Source: Lotus japonicus (Eukaryota > Streptophyta > Magnoliopsida > Fabales > Fabaceae). From it: 64,000 bases of DNA. The DNA lies in assembly GCF_012489685.1 (NCBI RefSeq), contig NC_080045.1, forward strand, positions 51,605,096 through 51,669,095, in the 5' to 3' direction. Positions 24,095 to 34,090 of the stretch are shown piece by piece (position 1 is the stretch's first letter; each line of letters starts with the position of its first letter). A program made the translations under genes and the position numbers. The notes beneath the pieces were generated by a model. It worked only from the letters and a program-made list of their open reading frames with translations, was not told the DNA's origin and made no database searches.

Positions 24095-25136
24095 CCTTAT
24101 TTCTTTCATAACATCTAAAAACAAAAATATTTATAGAATCACTTTCTATAATAAGGAGAATGTGAATGAATTTCCGCAATAAAAATTTGGAGATGTTTGA
24201 TTCAGATTTGGTGCCTTAGATTTAAAGTTATCTATTCCACATTTTATTCATGGAAGCTTCGACAAGATTCGCATCAACGTGTTCGCCATGGAAGGACAAC
24301 GATGGAAGCGCACAGATACAGAGATATAATTGTAAGTAAGAAAGAGACATTGACATTAACTTGACATCGTTAACTTTGACTAGATAAGGTGGAAAAAAAT
24401 AATGAGGTGGTAAAATTTATTTGGCAAACTGGATGGCTTGGATATAAGCAACTGTACATAAGTTTGTCCTTAAAATTATACATGAAAAATCAAATTTTAA
24501 AAGATGAGCTCAACTCAACACAAAAAATTACACTGAAAAATTCAAAATGTAGAAGTAGAAGTCACACTCTTGCTATCCAAGAGCCACGAATTGGATTTAT
24601 ACAATAGTGAGTGACATCTAATAAAATTATAATGACTTGTTCAAGACACTTGGGCTAAAGAGTTCAAATCGATCAGCCAACATCATTCTTAACTTTCTCG
24701 GTGTGTGTACAATTCAATTGATAGTGGGTTTAAGGGATCCTCACCCAATATTGGGTTCATATCAATTACTCTCTCCACAATAGGTTAGCAAAGAACCCAA
24801 GTTTTTTCAATATAGAGTCATGGTTACATGATCAAAATGCAGCCAGTTCTGTCATTTTGCAGAAACAAATCTGATAAACTATAATTCATATTACATATAT
24901 ATTTAACTATATTATACATAACAGGCTAAGTGAACTTCATTTAGCCACCTTCTCTGAACATTTTGCTACAAACAGTTAGATATCATAAGCTATTTAGCAT
25001 GAAAACAAGACAAAGAAAAAAAGAAACCAATAAATGGAAGCAGCAATCAAAGCAGTGCACACTCCAAAAGCAATGCAAAACGCTGGTTTTGTTGTCTTAA
25101 ATTCCCTAGCTTCCTTAAGCATTCATATTTTTATCT
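24095..25136. other. Spacer and 3' region of the receptor kinase gene
   Basis: The first 60 bases finish duplicated-block copy 2. The rest is AT-rich with no gene. The last 200-300 bases before 25137 are probably the 3' UTR of the minus-strand kinase. Confidence 0.4.
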
Positions 25137-27782
25137 TCATCGCCCTTTTGGATTGGCAATTTGTGAGAAGATGACCGCGGAATTCTCACCGGATCCAGAG
25201 TCCTGGCTAAGCTCATGATCACTTCCAAGGCTCAGGTTCTTATAATGTGCAGCCATGTCATTTTCTTTCAAGCTCACCTCTTCAAACTCACCTTCAATCC
25301 TTGGAGAGTGAGCTGAACCATCAGGGTTCACTTGCAGGTTGAGAGCAAATTCAAGGTTCCACAAAAGATCATTCATGGTAGGACGATCTAGTCCATGATC
25401 AGACAAACACTTTTCAGCTGCATCTGCAAATTTCTTCAAGCTTTCAGGGTTGATTTTTCCCTTGAGGTTGGGGTCAATGATGTCCTCAAGTGTTCCTCTT
25501 CTTTTGTTGATCAAAGCCCATTCCGCAAGACTAACTTGGTCCTTTGGAAGGCTTGGATTCAGAGCAGGCCTTGCACATAGAACCTCAAACAGAACAACCC
25601 CAAATGAGTAAACATCAGATTTTTCAGTTAATTGTTGCCTTCTGAAATATTCAGGATCCAAGTACCCAAAGCTTCCTTTCACCACAGTGCTAACATGACC
25701 TTGGTTCATGTTTGGACCGGTTTTTGACAACCCGAAATCTGAAACCTTAGCAACCCAGTTTTCATCAAGGAGAATGTTGGTTGTTTTCACATCTCTATGA
25801 ATGATGGTGTACTTGGCTCCTGTGTGAAGGTAGTGAAGCCCTCTTGCTGCTCCAATGCAAATCTCCAACCTTTGCTTCCATGATAGCTCATCCAATGGCT
25901 TGTTTCCCTTGTAAATATGTTCCCTTAACGTTCCGCGATCCATGTAGTCATAAACCAAGCACATTTCATCATCTTCCTCACAGAAACCAATCAAGGACAC
26001 CAAGTGTTTGTGTCTAAGCTTAGAAAGCATCTCAATTTCTGTCTGGAACTCGTTCACTCCTTGATCTGACTGCGGATTTGCTTTCTTGATAGCTACTTTA
26101 ACCCCATTGTCAATAACACCCTTGTACACCTTTCCAAAGCCTCCAACCCCAATCACATTGGACTCATCAAAATTCTTGGTTGCTTGCTTCATCTCTTGTA
26201 ATGAGAAAAACCGGCACAGTCCTTGAGCCATGGCTGATATGTTGCCACTGCCACTCTTCCCTGACCCTGAGGATTTGGTACCGGTCGTTTGCGAGTTTCC
26301 GTATAAAGGAAGCCAGCTAGATGTGTTGGTGTATGATCCAGGAGCTCTCTTCTTCTTTTGGAGATGAACAGCAACACCTATTGCAGCCAATATAGCAAAA
26401 CCTGCAGCACCTCCTGCAGCTCCACCAATAACAATGTTCTTGTGACCATTTTTGTTGGTTTGGAATGTTTTCGCCTTCGCCTCATACTCAACCAGCATGT
26501 CAGAAGGCTGAGGATTGGGGCCAGACAAATTAGTGTCATTGAGTTTGAAAATCTCAACCCCATTGAGGAGTGCATCAAAGAATTCTGGCTTACTATCAGG
26601 TACAGGATGCAATGCAATCCAAAGCTCCTCACCAACTGTTCCACCAGGAACATATGTCACATAGTCTTTATAAACTGGAACTCCTTTACCTCCTGTCCAT
26701 CCAATCACATCTGCTTCAGGCTCTGCAGTCTGGTTGTTGATGAAGATTTTGAACACAATCTCATTAGACTTGGAATAATAGTAATCACAGAAATGCAACC
26801 TGGTAAGGTACATTGAATTAGGATCCACTTGGAAAATCCATGTGAGATTGTACCCCATGTTCACATCCTTATTGGGTCCCATGGATCTTGATGTGGAGTA
26901 AACACTGGAAGGAGCTATGTACTTTGGCATGGTTTTGTAGTCAATTGTGTCATTTTTAGTAGCTTGGTTGGTCACACCAGTGGCTCCACCATAGAGATAA
27001 GGGGTGTCATCATACCACATTCTGCTTAGGCCAGAGTCTTGCCCTGGAGATATGTATTGCCCACCAACATTTAACCTGAACATTGTCTGAAAATGCATAC
27101 TTTTTGCATCCACAGTTTGATCATCATAACCCACCAACGGTGCCGAATCAAACAACTCAGGCATTTGGATCAATTGAATGCCATTAACAAAAGCAAAACC
27201 CCCGTCTCGCGGCTTGAAGGTAACAGATAGAGTGTCTGAATTCAATGGAGCAAGGGAATATTCCCTATCAATGTAGGCCTGTGAGAGTGCCTGACATGTG
27301 ATTGAGGCACTGAAATTGGATAAAAGAGTAACCCCATTCGCCGCGACGGAGAAATATGAATCTGTGGGGTTGAAACTGCCGTAGACAGAGGGGTAAAAAT
27401 GGAGCCTGAGCCAGTAACGCTTATCAGGTAGAACAGGGAATTTGTAAGTTGCTTCTGATTTGAAAACTCTGGCTGTCATGTAAGGGACTTCAGATAAAAG
27501 AGAAGGGTCTTGGAAAGAGGCTTTGGATGTTACTGAATCTCCTCCTCCTGAGAGGTACTTGTTATCAGAAATCCATTGTCTTCCATCAGCATCTTTGCCA
27601 CCACCTTCCAATCCACAACCCAGGATCAACGATTCGCCGCCGCCATTAGCAGCACTCAATGCAGGAATCACATTCAAAAAACAGAAAACCAGCAAGAGAC
27701 AACAGCAGCAATAATATGTATGCATAATTTCAGGCGTACAGGGTAAAAAATTAAAGAAGAAAGAAAACAAAAAATGTGACAA
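25137..27782 (-). CDS. CrRLK1L (malectin-like) receptor kinase, ANXUR/FERONIA type
   Basis: Intronless, 881 residues from the first Met; Met20 (27725) is the more likely start because the secretion signal (CCCCLLLVFCFLNVIPALSA) follows it directly. Two malectin-like domains fill about 50-205 and 225-415, with several N-glycosylation sites. One transmembrane helix spans about 449-473, followed by KKKR. The kinase runs about 541-815: glycine loop GVGGFGKV (545-552), VAIKK with catalytic Lys566, HRDVKTTN (662-669), DFG (682-684) and GYLDPEY. All catalytic residues are present, so it should be active. The C terminus ends IFSQIANPKGR. CrRLK1L proteins sense RALF peptides and cell-wall state at the plasma membrane. 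Lack of introns is usual for the family. Orthology to ANXUR, FERONIA or another member needs a tree. Confidence 0.93.
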   Translation of the reverse strand: MSHFLFSFFFNFLPCTPEIMHTYYCCCCLLLVFCFLNVIPALSAANGGGESLILGCGLEGGGKDADGRQWISDNKYLSGGGDSVTSKASFQDPSLLSEVPYMTARVFKSEATYKFPVLPDKRYWLRLHFYPSVYGSFNPTDSYFSVAANGVTLLSNFSASITCQALSQAYIDREYSLAPLNSDTLSVTFKPRDGGFAFVNGIQLIQMPELFDSAPLVGYDDQTVDAKSMHFQTMFRLNVGGQYISPGQDSGLSRMWYDDTPYLYGGATGVTNQATKNDTIDYKTMPKYIAPSSVYSTSRSMGPNKDVNMGYNLTWIFQVDPNSMYLTRLHFCDYYYSKSNEIVFKIFINNQTAEPEADVIGWTGGKGVPVYKDYVTYVPGGTVGEELWIALHPVPDSKPEFFDALLNGVEIFKLNDTNLSGPNPQPSDMLVEYEAKAKTFQTNKNGHKNIVIGGAAGGAAGFAILAAIGVAVHLQKKKRAPGSYTNTSSWLPLYGNSQTTGTKSSGSGKSGSGNISAMAQGLCRFFSLQEMKQATKNFDESNVIGVGGFGKVYKGVIDNGVKVAIKKANPQSDQGVNEFQTEIEMLSKLRHKHLVSLIGFCEEDDEMCLVYDYMDRGTLREHIYKGNKPLDELSWKQRLEICIGAARGLHYLHTGAKYTIIHRDVKTTNILLDENWVAKVSDFGLSKTGPNMNQGHVSTVVKGSFGYLDPEYFRRQQLTEKSDVYSFGVVLFEVLCARPALNPSLPKDQVSLAEWALINKRRGTLEDIIDPNLKGKINPESLKKFADAAEKCLSDHGLDRPTMNDLLWNLEFALNLQVNPDGSAHSPRIEGEFEEVSLKENDMAAHYKNLSLGSDHELSQDSGSGENSAVIFSQIANPKGR

Positions 27783-28710
27783 CTTTGTGGCTAACTATGA
27801 ATTTTTTGACAAAGGGTGTTGATTTGATTTGATTTCCTGTACGCCAGAAATGAGAAATGATGTTTGGTATTTGGTTTTGTTTTGTGTTTGTGCTATGATC
27901 GATGGAATAATGGAGGGGGTGGTGGTTTTCTAATGCACCATCACAATCGTTCATGCATGTAAAAAACAAAACCTACCTGGATTGGTGGCAACAAACCAAA
28001 CCAGGCAAGAAGACAAGAAGGGTGAATTCTATGGTTTTTTCTCTTCTTCTGTTCAGTGTGTATGGTTCTGAATTTTTTTTTTGGGTTGCTGTGTTTGGTG
28101 AAAGTTAACATTCCATGGTTGAGGATCTAAGGTTGTTAGGAACTAGTGATAGGGAGTGAGAATAGTAATGGAATGAATTGGAAGTTTTTAGAAAGTTACA
28201 ACATCCTTTGAATGAGAAACAAGGCTAAGCCAAAATTAGCAATTAGCATATGCCATAAATAATGGAGTTCGAAATGCTATAAAGTTAACATAATGGAGTT
28301 TCTTATAACAATTAAGTGAATTAACAAATCACCATCAAAACAAAATCTATTTTGGCACGTAACTGTTCACCCAAGTAACCAACACTTTTAAGTAATAACA
28401 TATCTATATTATTTTTTTAACTTGAAATGAAGTGTTAGTTGAATCCGCATTTATGCATTTATATTAATACTTTGTTTAATAAAATTTAAATCTTAATTTA
28501 TTATCATTATTTGTTAACTAATTCTTAGTACAATTCTCGACCCTTCATTTCTTTGACATAACTAAAATTTTGTTCCAATTAGTCAATAAGCCTAGACGGC
28601 TAGAACCCTATCGCTCTTTGTTCATTTATCAAGATACTCTATTGAGTTACTCAATGTAGATATCACACCCAAAATAATGAATAGGTACCATAAAATTTAA
28701 CGTTTTTTTT
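27783..28710. other. Upstream region of the receptor kinase gene
   Basis: No coding ORF. It should hold the promoter and 5' leader of the minus-strand kinase. No TATA box stands out. The left 250 bases show several pyrimidine-rich and purine-rich tracts, including TGATTTGATTTGATTT near 27820. Confidence 0.4.
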
Positions 28711-28717
28711 TCAAGTT

Positions 28718-28835
28718 ATAAGAACATCTCCAACGCTGGTTCCTTAGCCTAGCTGGAGATGTTAAGACACATATCTTATTTTTAAGCATCATTGGAGCTT
28801 TTAAGTTATGAGAGCATCTCCAACGCTGGTTCCTG
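28718..28835. repeat. MITE-type CATCTCCAACGCTGG repeats
   Basis: CATCTCCAACGCTGGTTCCT occurs at about 28725 and again about 80 bp later, at about 28805. The first copy also pairs with CTGGAGATGTT just downstream to make a small hairpin. This end motif (GAGCATCTCCAA) is common at the termini of plant non-autonomous DNA transposons. Full element ends not resolved. Confidence 0.5.
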
Positions 28836-29080
28836 TTAAAATGTTATTTTTGTAGCTTAAAGCTTACTGAATTTATTCTCATTATTATCCTTATCATTTT
28901 ATTAAAATTCTATCATTACCTTTTTGTATATCCTCCTCCTCTTGCTACTGTTATGTTGTGATAAAACCCAAAATCTATCCTCCTTACTCAATAGTAGAAC
29001 CACCCAAAAAGCCCCAATCTCTTCTCCTATCCTCTATCCTATCAACCCTCTCAACCGCAAAACCATCCTCCTCCTTCAAC

Positions 29081-29705
29081 CGATGGCGGAACTAGAAAAT
29101 AAAAATTGAGGGGGCCAAAATAAAATAAAATTTCAATACACATAAAAAATTAAAATAAAGATTAGAGTAATTTATTTACATGAATATTGGACATTTAGTT
29201 TTTCATGTTTTAAAGTTTTTGAAATTTTTAAGTATTCTTTACCTTTAAATAACATTTTTAACACTATTCTCATAAGTCTTTAACTTAATAAAATGGATTC
29301 TTTTACTCTTGGTTGTTAGTTTTTTTTTAGAGAAATTTAAAGAAAAATAAGTAATTGATTTTTTAATTGGACTCTTTTACTCTTGGCTTGATAAATGTTG
29401 TTATTATTTTTAAAAAAAGTCTATATGAATTAAAAAATTGAGGATGATGGCTAGAGATAAGAGAAAAATAATGTAAAATAAAACTATCACAGGAAAAAGT
29501 CAAAAACAAGTAGCAGGATTCGAACCCCTCCAAGTAAAACGTAAGATGCACCACCAGGTGAGCTATGCAACATTTCGTATAATAGTTGAACTATTATTTA
29601 TATATACCAATAGTTTCACGAGAAAAAATAGGTAATATATTATTAAAAAAATCTAGAATTTTGAGGGGGTCATAGCCTCTATGTCCCTTCATAGTTCCGC
29701 CACTG
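29081..29705. mobile_element. hAT-type non-autonomous element (625 bp) with 8-bp TSD
   Basis: The left end is CGATGGCGGAACTAG and the right end, read inverted, is CAGTGGCGGAACTATG. It is flanked by identical 8-bp duplications CCTTCAAC (29073-29080 and 29706-29713). CAGNGGCGGA-type ends with 8-bp duplications fit hAT superfamily elements. A tRNA-like stretch on the minus strand (A box TAGCTCACCTGG, B box GGTTCGAATCC, within about 29520-29575) lies inside. No transposase. Confidence 0.85.
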
Positions 29706-29713
29706 CCTTCAAC

Positions 29714-30400
29714 AACAGACCAAATCCATATCAGCACCACCACAGATCGGAGAAAGGTGGTGACTTTACTGAGAAAGAGGGAAATTAGACCGAGACACAG
29801 GAAAATCAGAGAAGAAAATTCAATAATTTTTTTCTCATCCCAACAAAACCATTCATAGATTGTTACATGACAACTTTGAAACTTGACCTTCAGTGACAGA
29901 AGCTGCTTCGACCTCCAAATTCTTCCATCGCCAGAGCCTCGACGTCAAGTCATCAGAGCCACCACGAGCAACCTCAGTGAAGGGAGGGAGAGCGAGAAAC
30001 CCTTCACTGTCTCAACCTCTCTCATTGTCTCGATTTCCCTCTCCACTAAGAGCAACCTTGTGTCCGATCTCTCCGATCTTTCTCAATATTTGTTATCATA
30101 ATATAACTTAACTACACATTACATTAAAGCGGAACTAAAAATTAAGTGAAACATGAGAATATAACTTTCCCAATAATTAAGTATTAAATACACCTAATTA
30201 CCTAGCTATATAGTTCACGCTTAATTTTTTTCTAGTTATTTCAAAATACCCAAAATCCCATTTTTGAATTTTTCTCGACTTGTCTCTGTAATTTCTTGAA
30301 TGCAAGTGTTCAGGTGTGATATCAAAAACATTGTCAAACATTGTCATATGTGGTCTCACATGGGCTTACATGGAAGGTGAGATGACAAAGAATCGGTAAG
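29714..30400. other. Intergenic DNA, no supported gene
   Basis: Two overlapping 72-residue ORFs at 29883-30111 are in different frames of the same Ser/Pro-rich segment and have no recognised domain. The flanks of the hAT insertion (28960-29080 and 29714-29800) belong to one older CT-rich sequence. Confidence 0.35.
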
Positions 30401-30840
30401 GACGTAGTGCTTTGCGGAGATGATTGGAAGGACTTTGTCGAAACATACTCGTTGGACGCTGGCTAATGGGTTTCTTTCTCTTTCAATCCACCCGAACCAC
30501 ATAGGGTAACACAAGGGGATTTAGAATTTCTTGTCAATCTTGCTGGTATGGAGATTCAATAGGGCGCTTCCCAAGAAACTGATCCTAACCCTAGTAAAAC
30601 ACGTAAAGAACACAACTCACAACTCATTTGACCCTAGTTGTTTTCTTTGGACCTTCATCTGACTATTCCGTGGTAAGGTATAAAAATCTAACCTTTTTTC
30701 TTTTATTGTTATTTTTAATAATAAGTCAATTATTTGTGTAACATAGACTTTGCCAGATGATTATGTTCCACGGGTATTCATGGGGAGTGATTTTAAGGGT
30801 GGCAGATAATCAATGGAAGGTAAACTTGCGTTATCTGGTG
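30401..30840 (+). pseudogene. B3 DNA-binding domain relic (REM type)
   Basis: At 30401-30500 one frame reads CGDDWKDFVETYSLDAG, then a TAA stop, then WVSFSFNPPEPH, matching the second half of a plant B3 domain (W..FV....L..GD...F.). At about 30757-30830, after a frame change, ILRVADNQWKVNLRYL matches the first half of another B3 domain. This order fits two tandem B3 domains of a REM-type protein. Stops and frameshifts make it non-functional. The call rests on short motifs. Confidence 0.4.
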
Positions 30841-30889
30841 TGACTGCTACCGCTGGTTGGGTTGGGGTGCTAACGGCGCTACAGGTGAG

Positions 30890-31063
30890 CATCTCTTACA
30901 ATTCGGATGGAATAAAGTACATGCCTTCTCAGTTTGGATTGCTGCTGTGTGGTCGATCTGCCTGTTGAGGAATGATATTGTTTTCAGAGGGAGCTGATAA
31001 AATGGCGGTCGTGGAATAAAGCTAAAGTGGGTGGGTTTAGTTACTCTCTTGGTTTGCGTGCAA
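30890..31063 (+). pseudogene. LINE reverse-transcriptase 3' remnant
   Basis: A frame reading FGWNKVHAFSVWIAAVWSIC, then LLRNDIVFRG, then, after a break, LIKWRSWNKAK and GGFSYSL matches the C-terminal segment after the RT of plant LINEs (pattern AVVWSIWLARNxxVF ... VKxRSWxW). Only this tail remains. The 96-residue ORF at 31091-31381 just downstream may be LINE 3' DNA or noise; I do not recognise it. Confidence 0.55.
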
Positions 31064-31381
31064 GCATTATAGCTGGTTTGCTGGATTTGGATGGCTTTTT
31101 GCCGTTCTTTTCCTGTGGTGTGCGGTCTGCATAGTGTTGTTGCGTGTATTGCCTTGGATGTTGGAAGCCTAGCTTTTCGTTATAGTGGCTGGAAGCATAT
31201 GGAGTTTCTGTTTTGTGTTACTGTCATTAGCTCCTTTGCGGCTGATTTCGTTGGCTTTAGTAGTGGGAAGGTTCATGTTTTGCGTGATATTGGGTACAGG
31301 AAATTAGTGTGGGTTTTTGGGGTGAGTTTGGTGTGTCTCCTTTTGGCCACCAATGCTTTTCTTGCTGGATGTGTTAGATAG

Positions 31382-31893
31382 CAGCACGGGTTTTTGATGT
31401 TGTAATTGGAGGTGGGTAGGTGTAGGTGCCAATGATTATGTGGTTGGCTTCGAACGGGCTTTCTTGTTTCTTGCTTTCATGGTTTCTTGTTCTTTCTTTA
31501 ATCCTTTCTTTCTTTTTGTATTAATGTTTTGTTTGGAGGTAGGGGTGAAAATGAAATGAAGAAATATAAGAGGAAGAAATATAAAGAGAAAATGAGATGA
31601 TTTTGAAGTTGTTTGGATTGAAGGAAAAAGAATAGAAAATGAAAGAAAAAGTGAAAGTAATAAAAGTAAATGTAATGCATAATTACTATCATATCCTTTT
31701 ATACAAATCTTTATTATAAGTTATTACATGTTATTATATTTTATCTCACAAATTATTATAATATGATAGTAAAATAAAATGTGAATCAAGATATAAATAA
31801 ATATAAATAGATTTTTCTAAAAAATAAATAAAAGGTATTCAAATGGTGAAGTGAAGTACTAATCTAAATTACAAAATAACATAGTTTTTTTTT
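31382..31893. other. Intergenic, purine-rich A/G tract
   Basis: Contains GAAGTTGTTTGGATTGAAGG within a long A/G-rich segment, resembling the repeat seen at about 33920-34040 and at the Helitron target near 45850. No gene. Confidence 0.4.
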
Positions 31894-32427
31894 AAGGCTA
31901 AAAAGCACTTTTGGCCCCTGATGTTTTAAGTTTGTGCAAATTCTGCCCCTTTCTTATTTTTGTCGATGTTTATACCCCTCATGTTTTCAAACAGTGCATT
32001 GTCTACCCCTCTGTCAGTCAGACGTTAAAAAACTAACTCTATGAGCTGATGTGGCTTTTTCTTTTTATATTTTTTGGACCTGTCACGTGGAAATTACAAG
32101 TGAAATTGAAAAAAATGAGCAAGGGAGATTCAAACTCAAGACCTGTAAGTAGCAAAACATGCATTTAACCAGTTCAGTTACATACATAATTGATATATAC
32201 ATCAAGCAAATTTAATTTATATCATTTCCCTGATCATCATCAACTTCGTATACTTCTCTTCATCTCTCCAATCCACTCAGGAACCTCTCATGAGAAAGTC
32301 TGACTGACAGAGGGGTAGACGGTGCACTGTTTGAAAACATGAGGGGTAGAAACATCGACAAAAATAGAGTAGGAGCAGAATTTGCACAAACTTAAAACAT
32401 CAGGGGCCAAAAATGCTTTTTAGCCTT
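31894..32427. mobile_element. MITE with about 150-bp TIRs (534 bp)
   Basis: The ends are AAGGCTAAAAAGCACTTTTG on the left and AAGGCTAAAAAGCATTTTTG on the right (inverted). The arms continue through GGCCCCTGATGTTTTAAG, TTTGTGCAAATTCTGC, CCTCATGTTTTCAAACAGTG and CCCCTCTGTCAGTCAGA. Interior non-coding, with a degenerate tRNA-like stretch on the minus strand near 32110-32170. The flanks are poly(T), so a target duplication cannot be read. Confidence 0.8.
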
Positions 32428-32506
32428 TTTTTAAGCAACACGGGTACCGTTGTCTTTGACAAGTAGGTGAACTAGTCTTTCACACAAAACGAGGCAATTT
32501 CATTAT

Positions 32507-33500
32507 GGGAAAAACTTAGGTACAGTGACTTAAGTCCAGTTAGTACTGTTGTCCTCTTAAATTATGACAAGTGGATTAGTGAATCCACGTAATCTAATAA
32601 CTGAGGGTTCTGTGGCTAACTCCGTTAAGCCTTCCGTGTTCCTGTTTATCGTCGTTTTGCTTCAACCCATTCTCTTCCGTCTTCGTCTTCTTCAATCTTG
32701 AGGTCCCTCTCTACTTCGCAGAGGGCTCCCTGAAATTAGCCTTTAAACTTCCTTGTTATCGTGCAATACCTCAGCCACTTAACTCCCCAAATCATGAAGT
32801 AGGGATGTTGCAGTATCAATGTCAAAGCATCCATCTTGAATCAAAGCCAAAGCATCAAACATTCCACTAAGTTTGTCAATTGTCATGTTGCAGAATCAAA
32901 GCCAAAGCATCAGTCTTAAATTTCACAGACGTTCAAATTGGACAAAGTTTCGGTTGAAAAGAAAAAATAATAATTTAAATCAAATACCCAGAAAAATTAA
33001 TTTGATTTTAATTATTAGGTTAACAAATTCAAAGAAAAAATAAAAATTGTAGATTGGGTTTGCAGGTCGGAAATGAAAGCCAAAATTAGAAGGGGATCTG
33101 ATGCCAAACACTGGCAAGAGCGATCTGAGACCTTCCCTTTAAGCCATGGATTCCAATTCCTCTATAAAACTTCCGCCCACACCACCTTCTAGAGAAACTT
33201 CAAATATGGAAGAAGGGAAGAGAGGAATTGTGAAGGAAAAACCGCAAATGACAACGTGCCCATCATGGATCCCATAATCGAACCAGAGGAAGCTGTCGTG
33301 GGGAGAGGGGGAAGGCGTACTTGGAGTCTGGGGCACGAAGATGATAAATATGCCTTTTTTTTCAGAGATACCAGAGATAACGGAGGAGTGTCACGGTGTG
33401 AAGTTTATTGAAATTGAATATTAATCAATAATCCATGTGTTTTATTCTAATTCGTGAACAGTACAAACAGTACCATTGGTACTGCACCTAAGTTTTCCCC
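32507..33500. mobile_element. Mutator-like non-autonomous element with 9-bp TSD (994 bp)
   Basis: The ends are GGGAAAAACTTAGGTACAGT on the left and GGGGAAAACTTAGGTGCAGT on the right (inverted). Identical 9-bp flanks TTTCATTAT occur at 32498-32506 and 33501-33509. A 9-bp duplication is the Mutator hallmark. The inner region holds small ORFs (for example 33139-33336, minus) without a recognised domain. Confidence 0.8.
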
Positions 33501-33509
33501 TTTCATTAT

Positions 33510-34090
33510 TTCAGCATCCTTCCTTGCAGATGCAGACGAAAAACTGAAATGGTATTGTACTCCCCCCAATTTCCTTGCCCACCAATTTTCCACTCTTATC
33601 CAAACACATGCAGAAGTTGTTTACCACTCATAATCCATCCTACCTACTTCCTTCCTCACAAAATACACTGAAACAAACACAGTGTAAGGGTTGGAATACC
33701 CCTTGTACTCCCTTTACTATAATCTTTGGCTTATCAAAAAGAAAAAAAAGGTGAGAAAGTATTCGTGAAAGAGTTAGAGGGTGGGTTTTTCTCACTTTTT
33801 AATCCTTTCGTGTTTTGCGAAGAGATGATTTTTTTTCTTGGCTGTTATTGGCGGTTTAGAATTATCAGCATTCTCACTTTTTTGTTTTAAAAAATTTTTT
33901 TAATCAAAAGTTTATTTCTTTTCTCTCTTCCACCTCATTATTTTTCTTCACTTTCTCTCATTTATCTTTATCATACCAAACAACCTATAAATCTACTATA
34001 TTTTTCATATATATCTATTTACTCAACTTCTCTCCTCTCTACTCTTTTCTATCTCTTTTCTCTACCAAACGAAGTGTATAGTCTCGGAGA
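33510..34090. repeat. A/T-rich repeat, uninterrupted relative of the Helitron target at about 45880
   Basis: Read on the minus strand, 33920-34040 contains GGTTGTTTGGTATGATAAAG followed by GATAAATGAGAGA and an A/G-rich stretch. The flanks of the Helitron at 45883-52140 joined together give GGTTGTTTGGTATACA plus TGATAGAGATAGGAGA, the same repeat. So this is an empty-site relative. Confidence 0.6.

Noticed and set aside
26358..26816. 152-residue plus ORF inside the receptor kinase
   Set aside because: Antisense to the intact CrRLK1L coding sequence, which has full domain support.
31091..31381. 96-residue ORF after the LINE remnant
   Set aside because: Hydrophobic but with no recognised domain, directly after a broken LINE frame; probably chance.
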